Assembly (NCBI GenBank): GCA_020850995.1
Contig: JADZDP010000219.1
Coordinates: 1-58,640 of the forward strand
DNA from: Deltaproteobacteria bacterium
GTDB lineage: Bacteria > Myxococcota > UBA727 > VGSZ01
Length of the DNA: 58,640 bases
Direction: 5' to 3'
Below, in pieces: positions 51,238 through 58,640 of this stretch. The first letter of the stretch is position 1, and each line of letters starts with the position of its first letter. Position numbers and translations under genes: made by a program. Under the pieces are notes generated by a model. That model was given only the letters and a program-made list of their open reading frames with translations, ran no database searches and had not been told where the DNA came from.

Positions 51238-52542
51238 TCAGCCCACCACCCACTGCAGCGCGATGGTCAGCCCGCCCACCGCCGCCATCGCCAGATAGGC
51301 CAGACCCACGCGGCGCCCGAACGCGGCTCCGCCGGTGATGAAGGCGATGCCAGCTTTCACCGCCGTGTTGGCGAAGGTCGCCACCACCACGGCGCTGGCG
51401 GCCAACGAGATGGCCAGCCCGTCCTTCGCCAGGGTCGCGGCCGAGAGCGTGATGGCGTCGACGTCGGTGGTGCCAGCGACGAGCGCCGCCAGCAGGATCG
51501 CCGCGTCGCCCAAGAGCGCGCGCGCCGCGGTGGCTGCCAGGGTGACGCCGCCGAACAAGAGGCCGAACACCAGCGCGCTCTTGAGCTCGAAGGGGTTCTT
51601 GAGCGGCACCTCGCCGAGCGGCGCGCTCACCTCGGGGCGCGCGGTCCGTCCGCGGCGCGCCAGCACGGCCATGAGCGCCACGCCCACAGCGCTCATGGCG
51701 CCGAGCGGCAGCAACAGGCGCGGTACCAGCGGCGCGTACACCACGCCGGCGGCGGCGAGCACACGCAGGAACATCATGGTCGAGGCCGACACCACCGCGA
51801 GCGCGCACGCGGCGGCGTGATCGGGCTCGGTGCGCGCCCGGCGCGCCATGGTGAAGGTCACCGCCGTCGACGACACCAGGCCGCCGAGCAGCCCCGTGAC
51901 GGTGAGCCCGCGGCCCGGGCCGAGCACGCGACTGGCAAGGTAGCCGGTGAAGCTGATGGCGCCGATGAACAACACCATTCGCCCGATGTGCTGCGGGTTG
52001 ATGGCGTCGTAGGGGCCGTAGCTCTTGTCGGGCAAGAGCGGCAGCACCACCACCGCCACCACCAGGATCTGCAGGGTGGCGAAGATGTCGTCGTCGGAGA
52101 CGCGCCGCACCGCTGCATGCAGGCGCGGCTTGATGCTCAAGAGCAGCGTGACGACGACGCCAAGGCCGGCGGTGGTGGTGAGACGCGTGCCCAGGTCGGG
52201 CAAGATGGCGTGGCTGAGGGCCAGCGCGCCGAGCAACCACGTGACCACGGCGGCCACCTCGGTGGTAACGCCGCCCTCGCGCTCGGGCGCCGACGCGCCC
52301 ACGCGGTGCGCGGCCATCAGCAACACGACCCCGAGCAGCGAGGCCGCCGCCACCCAGACGCCGAGCGTCTCCGCGAGCAAGACCGAGAGCGCGCCGGCCA
52401 CCGCGATGAGCGGGAAGGTGCGCACGCCACCGAGGCGCGCTTCGTGCTGCTCGGCCTTGCCGATGGCCATCTGACGCTCGAGGCCGATCAAGAGGCCCAC
52501 CGCGAAGGCGGTACCGAGCGAGGCGGCGAGATCGCGCTCCAT
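51238..52542 (-). CDS. MgtC/SapB and DUF4010 membrane protein
   Basis: 434 aa with about twelve hydrophobic segments. The start carries an MgtC/SapB motif (FAVGLLIGLERQM then RTFPLIAVAGAL), and the remainder is the DUF4010 domain, with GLVSSTAVTFTMARRARTEP and an Ala/Val-rich helix series. MgtC-like proteins are linked to magnesium or acid stress in some bacteria; for DUF4010 proteins the transported substrate is not known. It follows the apbE gene by 15 bp and is likely cotranscribed. Confidence 0.85.
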   Translation of the reverse strand: MERDLAASLGTAFAVGLLIGLERQMAIGKAEQHEARLGGVRTFPLIAVAGALSVLLAETLGVWVAAASLLGVVLLMAAHRVGASAPEREGGVTTEVAAVVTWLLGALALSHAILPDLGTRLTTTAGLGVVVTLLLSIKPRLHAAVRRVSDDDIFATLQILVVAVVVLPLLPDKSYGPYDAINPQHIGRMVLFIGAISFTGYLASRVLGPGRGLTVTGLLGGLVSSTAVTFTMARRARTEPDHAAACALAVVSASTMMFLRVLAAAGVVYAPLVPRLLLPLGAMSAVGVALMAVLARRGRTARPEVSAPLGEVPLKNPFELKSALVFGLLFGGVTLAATAARALLGDAAILLAALVAGTTDVDAITLSAATLAKDGLAISLAASAVVVATFANTAVKAGIAFITGGAAFGRRVGLAYLAMAAVGGLTIALQWVVG

Positions 52543-52557
52543 GGTCTGCTCGCGCGC

Positions 52558-53646
52558 TCAGGGACCGTCGGTGGGCGGTCGATGTTGCACGACGTCCTTG
52601 ATGGCGCGCGAGGTGACCACGCGGTTGTCGGCCGTGACGACGACCACGTCGACGTCCTTGAGGCGTTCCACCAGGGCCACACCGTCGCGCGCCCCCAGGA
52701 CGAACACGGCGCGCGACAGCGCCTCGGCCACCAGCGCCTGCTTGGCGATGACCGACACGCTGCGGCACTTGGTGGCGGGCTGGCCGGTCCGCGGGTCGAT
52801 GACGTTGTGGTAGCGCACGCCACCGTCGAAGAAAAAGGCCTCGTAGTCGCCGGTGGTGGTCACCACGCGATCCTCGACGGGGAGCGCGGCGAAGTGCCCC
52901 GCAGCGCGTGGATCTTGCAGTCCCACCATCCACGGCTGGTCGCCCTTGCTGCCGCGCACCACCAGGTCGCCGCCGGCGGAAACGACGAAGCTCGTGATGC
53001 CCGCGGCCTCGAGCACGGCGGCGCCGCGCTCGAGGGCGTAGGCGCGCGCCACGGCGCGCAGGCCGATGCGCGATCCGGGCCGCTTGAGCTGCGCGGTGCG
53101 CGCGGCGGCGTCGAGCACCAGATCGTCGACGCCCACGAGCGCGCGCATGCGGTCGATGTCCTTGCGGCTCGGCACCGCGGCGCGCCCATCGCCCTCGCCG
53201 GTGGCCGGGTCGACGCTCGGAGCCGCGTCACCACCGAAGCGCCACGCCGCGTCGTAGGCCGCCGCCGTGATGTCGAAGGCACCCTTGGTCAGCTTGGCCA
53301 GGCGCACGGCCTCGGTCAGCAGGGCGAACAGCTCCGGCTCTACGGCCACCGGCGCAGCTCCGGCGGCCGCGTTGATGCGCGCCACGGCGCTTCTGGGGTT
53401 GTCCTCGTCGACGAGCAGCTCGACGCGCGCCACCTCGTCGAAGGCGGCGTCGAAGGGCGCCGACGCCCCCGGACCCTCGGCAACCGGCGCCGAGGCCAGG
53501 ATCTCGACCATGGTGCCGAAGACCGGCCGGTTCTTGCGCACGGTGCGCGCGCCAGCCCCTGGGTCGCCGGCGAACGACGGCGCGGCCGCGGCTGCGGTGG
53601 GCAGCGCCAGCAGGAGCGCGACAGGGAGGAGCAGGCGGGCGGTCAT
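52558..53646 (-). CDS. apbE: FAD:protein FMN transferase (ApbE family)
   Basis: 362 aa with a Sec signal peptide (PVALLLALPTAAAAA). ApbE transfers FMN from FAD to a Thr in periplasmic redox proteins. The family motifs are present: FGTMVEILASAPVA near the start, AFDITAAAYDAAWRF, the flavin loop VVSAGGDLVV, TTGDYEAFFFDGG and VIDPRTGQPA, and the metal-binding aspartates are included in these. No obvious FMN-acceptor protein is in the window. It is divergent from prkA. Confidence 0.92.
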   Translation of the reverse strand: MTARLLLPVALLLALPTAAAAAPSFAGDPGAGARTVRKNRPVFGTMVEILASAPVAEGPGASAPFDAAFDEVARVELLVDEDNPRSAVARINAAAGAAPVAVEPELFALLTEAVRLAKLTKGAFDITAAAYDAAWRFGGDAAPSVDPATGEGDGRAAVPSRKDIDRMRALVGVDDLVLDAAARTAQLKRPGSRIGLRAVARAYALERGAAVLEAAGITSFVVSAGGDLVVRGSKGDQPWMVGLQDPRAAGHFAALPVEDRVVTTTGDYEAFFFDGGVRYHNVIDPRTGQPATKCRSVSVIAKQALVAEALSRAVFVLGARDGVALVERLKDVDVVVVTADNRVVTSRAIKDVVQHRPPTDGP

Positions 53647-53652
53647 GGCTCG

Positions 53653-53662
53653 GTGCTAGCAC
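53653..53662. promoter_or_regulatory. GTGCTAGCAC palindrome near the prkA promoter
   Basis: A perfect 10-bp palindrome in the 80-bp gap between apbE and prkA, just upstream of the prkA -35. It could be an operator for either gene. Confidence 0.3.
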
Positions 53663-53664
53663 GT

Positions 53665-53693
53665 TTGCACCCGACCGGCCGACGGCGTTACAT
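53665..53693 (+). promoter_or_regulatory. Promoter of the prkA-yeaH-spoVR unit
   Basis: TTGCAC at 53665-53670 and TTACAT at 53688-53693 are separated by 17 bp, a good housekeeping-type promoter. The predicted start is about 30 bases before the ATG at 53727. Confidence 0.5.
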
Positions 53694-53726
53694 GAGGAGG
53701 GAGCCTGTCGACGGCCCGAGGACCCC

Positions 53727-55805
<2,079 letters not shown>

Positions 55806-55904
55806 GCGTCATCCCAGTGCCGGCTGCCGCTGGCCCTGTCCCGCCCCGCCCTGCCCCCCAAGCCGTCGTCGTGGGCTGCTAGCATCGTCGTCGAGGGTTC
55901 CACC

Positions 55905-57014
55905 ATGTCCTTGCGCATCCAGAACGACCACGCGCGCTTCAAGGACATCGTGCGCGGCAAGATCAAGCAGAACCTCAAGCACTACATCAAGAAGGGCGAG
56001 CTCATCGGCAAGCAGGGGAAGGACAAGATCACCATCCCCGTGCCGCGCATCGACCTGCCGCAGTTCCGCTTCGGCGACAAGTCGAAGGGCGGCGTGGGCC
56101 AGGGTGAGGGCGAGCCCGGTGATCCGGTGCCCGGCCAACCGCAAGACGGCCAGGGCCAGCCCGGCCAAGCGGGCCAGGACGCCGGCGAGCACGGGCTCGA
56201 CGTCGATGTCACCATGGACGAGCTGGCGGACATGCTCGGCGAGGAGCTCGAGCTGCCGCGCATCGAGCCCAAGGGCAGCAAGCTGGTCACCAACCGCATC
56301 AAGTACACGGGCGTGAACACGGTGGGCCCGGAGTCGCTGCGGCACTTCAAGCGCACCTACAAGCAGGCGCTGCGCCGGCAGATCGCCATGGGCAACTACG
56401 ACCCGAAGAACCCGGTGATCGTGCCCATCCGTGACGACCGCCGCTACCGCACCTGGAAGGTCGAGACCAAGCCGCAGGCCAACGCCGTCATCGTGTACAT
56501 GATGGACGTGTCGGGCTCGATGGGCGAGGAGCAAAAAGAGATCGTGCGCATCGAGAGCTTCTGGCTCGACGCCTGGCTGCGCCGCAACTACGACGGGCTC
56601 GAGAGCCGCTACATCATCCACGACGCCGTGGCCAAAGAGGTCGATCGCGACACCTTCTTTCACACGCGCGAGTCGGGCGGCACCATGATCAGCTCGGCCT
56701 ATCGCCTGTGCGCCGACATCATCGACGCCGAGTACCCGGTGGCCGACTGGAACATCTACCCCTTCCACTTCAGCGACGGCGACAACTGGTCCATCGACGA
56801 CACGCGCCTGTGCATCTCGCTCTTGCGCGATCGCCTGCTGCCGGCCGCCAACCAGTTCAGCTACGGCCAGGTCGAGAGCCCCTACGGGTCGGGGCAGTTC
56901 ATCAAGGACCTCGGCGAGAACCTCGGGCGCCACGAGAAGGTGGTGCTCTCCGAGGTGAAGGACAAAGACGGCATCTACCAGTCCATCAAGGACTTCCTGT
57001 CGGCGGGGAGATAG
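55905..57014 (+). CDS. YeaH/YhbH family protein (DUF444)
   Basis: 369 aa. The first 130 residues are charged, with a Gly/Gln-rich linker (GEGEPGDPVPGQPQDGQGQP), and the rest is a VWA-like domain with the metal-site motif VYMMDVSGSMGEEQ (Asp201, Ser203, Ser205) and the block RESGGTMISSAY. YeaH/YhbH proteins are coexpressed with PrkA and SpoVR and thought to form one stress complex. It lies 99 bp after prkA; a TAGCAT -10-like element at 55880-55885 could give it its own transcript. Confidence 0.93.
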   Translation: MSLRIQNDHARFKDIVRGKIKQNLKHYIKKGELIGKQGKDKITIPVPRIDLPQFRFGDKSKGGVGQGEGEPGDPVPGQPQDGQGQPGQAGQDAGEHGLDVDVTMDELADMLGEELELPRIEPKGSKLVTNRIKYTGVNTVGPESLRHFKRTYKQALRRQIAMGNYDPKNPVIVPIRDDRRYRTWKVETKPQANAVIVYMMDVSGSMGEEQKEIVRIESFWLDAWLRRNYDGLESRYIIHDAVAKEVDRDTFFHTRESGGTMISSAYRLCADIIDAEYPVADWNIYPFHFSDGDNWSIDDTRLCISLLRDRLLPAANQFSYGQVESPYGSGQFIKDLGENLGRHEKVVLSEVKDKDGIYQSIKDFLSAGR

Positions 57015-57020
57015 TCAGCC

Positions 57021-58514
57021 ATGCCACGCAAGCTCTCCCCCGAGATGCTCGACATGCAGCGCCAGATCGAGGCGCACGCGCGGGCCTACGGGCTCGATAT
57101 GTTCGACTGCTACTACGAGATGCTCGACTACGACGAGATCAACATGGTGGCGTCGTACATGGGCTTCCCCGTGCGCTACCCCCACTGGAAGTGGGGCATG
57201 GAATACGAGCGCATGAGCAAGAGCTACGAGTACGGGCTGCACAAGATCTACGAGATGGTCATCAACAATGACCCCTGCTACGCGTACTTGCTCGAGTCGA
57301 ATGCCATGACCGACCAGAAGATGGTCATGTGCCACGTGTGCGGGCACAACGACTTCTTCAAGAACAACTTCGCCTTCCAGCACACCAACCGCAAGATGAT
57401 CGACGAGATGGCGAACCACGCCACGCGCATCCGTCGCTACATCGACTGGTACGGCGTGGAGCTCGTCGAGCAATTCGTCGATCGCTGTCTGTCCATCGAC
57501 AACCTCATCGACTTCAACTCGCCCTACATCAAGCGCAAGCGCAAGGAAGAGGACAAGGGCACCACGCAGCCGCCCGACAAGAAGCGCGAGCTCGGCCTGC
57601 TCCCCACCAACCGGGAGTACATGGAGCGCTACATCAACCCCGACGAGTTCGTGGCGTCACAGAGGAAGAAGGTCGAGGACGAGGCCAAGAAGGCGAAGCG
57701 CTTCCCGGTGGAGCCCGAGCGCGACGTCATGGGCTTCTTGATGAACCACGCGCCGCTCGAGCCCTGGCAGGTCGACGTGATCGACATGCTGCGCGAGGAG
57801 GCCTACTACTTCGCGCCCCAAGGCATGACCAAGATCATGAACGAGGGCTGGGCCAGCTACTGGCACGCCAAGCTCATGACCGAGAAGGCCATGGACTCCT
57901 CCGAGGTCATCGACTTCGCCGACAAGCACTCGGGCGTCACCGCCACCAGCCCCACCAACATCAACCCCTACAAGCTCGGCCTCGAGCTCTACCGCGACGT
58001 CGAGGACCGCTGGAACAAGGGCCGCTTCGGCAAGGAGTGGAACGAGTGTGACGACATGGCGGAGCGGCGGCGCTGGGACAAGCAGCTCGGCCTGGGCCGC
58101 GAGAAGATCTTCCAGGTGCGCCAGATCTACTCGGACGTCACCTTCATCGACGAGTTCTTCACCATCGACTTCTGCCGCGAGCACGGCTTCTTCTCGTACG
58201 AGTACGACAGGAAGAAGAAGCAGTGGGTCATCGACTCGCGCGACTTCGCCGCCATCAAGACCAAGATCCTGCAGCAGCTCACCAACTTCGGGCACCCGGT
58301 CATCAAGGTCATCGACGGCAACTACGAGAACCGCGCGGAGCTCTTGCTCGAGCACACCCACGAGGGCGTCGACCTCGACGGCGGCTACGCGCAAGACACG
58401 CTGCGCAACCTGCACGCCATCTGGTCGCGCTCGGTGCACATCCTGACCATGCAGGACCAGCGGCGGCTGATGTTGTCGTTCGACGGCAGCGGCTTCCACG
58501 AGCGGGCGGTGTGA
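57021..58514 (+). CDS. spoVR: SpoVR family protein
   Basis: 497 aa, full length. Conserved SpoVR blocks are present: GLDMFDCYYEMLDYDEIN near the start, HWKWGMEYERMSKSYEYG, a Cys-rich CHVCGHNDFFKNN segment, PWQVDVIDMLREEAYYF and the C-terminal LHAIWSRSVHILTMQ. It was named for a spore-cortex gene in Bacillus but is widespread in non-spore-formers with PrkA and YeaH. The gene starts six bases after the yeaH stop. Confidence 0.95.
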   Translation: MPRKLSPEMLDMQRQIEAHARAYGLDMFDCYYEMLDYDEINMVASYMGFPVRYPHWKWGMEYERMSKSYEYGLHKIYEMVINNDPCYAYLLESNAMTDQKMVMCHVCGHNDFFKNNFAFQHTNRKMIDEMANHATRIRRYIDWYGVELVEQFVDRCLSIDNLIDFNSPYIKRKRKEEDKGTTQPPDKKRELGLLPTNREYMERYINPDEFVASQRKKVEDEAKKAKRFPVEPERDVMGFLMNHAPLEPWQVDVIDMLREEAYYFAPQGMTKIMNEGWASYWHAKLMTEKAMDSSEVIDFADKHSGVTATSPTNINPYKLGLELYRDVEDRWNKGRFGKEWNECDDMAERRRWDKQLGLGREKIFQVRQIYSDVTFIDEFFTIDFCREHGFFSYEYDRKKKQWVIDSRDFAAIKTKILQQLTNFGHPVIKVIDGNYENRAELLLEHTHEGVDLDGGYAQDTLRNLHAIWSRSVHILTMQDQRRLMLSFDGSGFHERAV

Positions 58515-58566
58515 TCCCGAATGATCGATGATCAGCGACCAGCGGGAGCCGTCTTGGGTGGGGGCC

Positions 58567-58616
58567 CCGCGTCCGGCTTCGCCGGCGCGGGGGAGGGTCT
58601 GGCGACAGACCCTCCC
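58567..58616. terminator. Two tandem hairpins after spoVR
   Basis: The first (58567-58590) has CCGCG paired with CGCGG and CCGGC paired with GCCGG around a TTC loop, with one bulged T. The second (58591-58616) has an 11-bp perfect stem GGGAGGGTCTG/CAGACCCTCCC around the GNRA tetraloop GCGA. They probably end the prkA-yeaH-spoVR transcript, although no T run follows. Bases 58590-58616 are a near copy of 11349-11375. The remaining bases to 58640 show no gene. Confidence 0.6.
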
Positions 58617-58640
58617 AGAGGGACATCCCGATCTCGATGA

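Noticed and set aside
50771..52933. 720-codon minus-strand frame crossing ruvX and DUF4010
   Set aside because: It reads through three recognised genes in the wrong frame and has no family similarity.

Overview
The window is very GC-rich (third codon positions almost always G or C), densely packed and typical of a myxobacterium-like member of the Myxococcota. The evidence for that is a MYXO-CTERM-type sorting signal on a secreted protein (47441-49258), many predicted lipoproteins, choice-of-anchor, beta-helix and beta-propeller surface proteins, an MJ0042-type zinc-ribbon scaffold protein, paired ArsA-family ATPases and a complete dcw cluster. The species cannot be named from the sequence alone. 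No tRNA, rRNA, CRISPR array or insertion sequence was recognised.

Layout. 1-11.3 kb: the 5' part of a large lipoprotein (minus strand, running off the left edge), a molybdate-type operon (HTH/PBP regulator, modA, modB, modC), a translationally coupled pair of HisF-like and HisH-like proteins that have lost their catalytic residues, a phosphoribosyltransferase, a GspE/PilB-type ATPase with prmC, a small lipoprotein and a 55-residue gene. 11.4-21.5 kb: a 1065-aa von Willebrand/choice-of-anchor protein, an M23 peptidase lipoprotein, a cinA-pgpA-DUF2505 group and a 1119-aa beta-helix lipoprotein. 

21.7-39.4 kb: the complete dcw cluster on the minus strand, transcribed mraZ, rsmH, ftsL, ftsI, murE-murF (one fused ORF), mraY, murD, ftsW, murG, murC, murB, ftsQ, ftsA, ftsZ. 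Most junctions are ATGA, GTGA or TGATG overlaps. It starts at a recognisable promoter with a four-box MraZ operator and ends at a perfect 13-bp hairpin. ddl is not in the cluster.

39.7-53.6 kb: an outer-membrane-like protein, a repeat protein, a zinc-ribbon/DPF-repeat membrane protein, a PhaR-type regulator facing a small phasin-like protein, a lipase coupled to two ArsA-family ATPases, the MYXO-CTERM protein, a TPR lipoprotein with ruvX, a MgtC/DUF4010 membrane protein and an ApbE flavin transferase. 53.7-58.5 kb: prkA, yeaH/yhbH and spoVR, a conserved stress-related trio, followed by a double hairpin.

The most unusual content is the degenerate HisH/HisF pair at 5541-7015, which keeps both folds but has lost the residues needed for both reactions. 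Next are the MurE-MurF fusion, the zinc-ribbon DPF-repeat protein, and a 27-bp imperfect repeat shared by the hairpins at 11349 and 58590.
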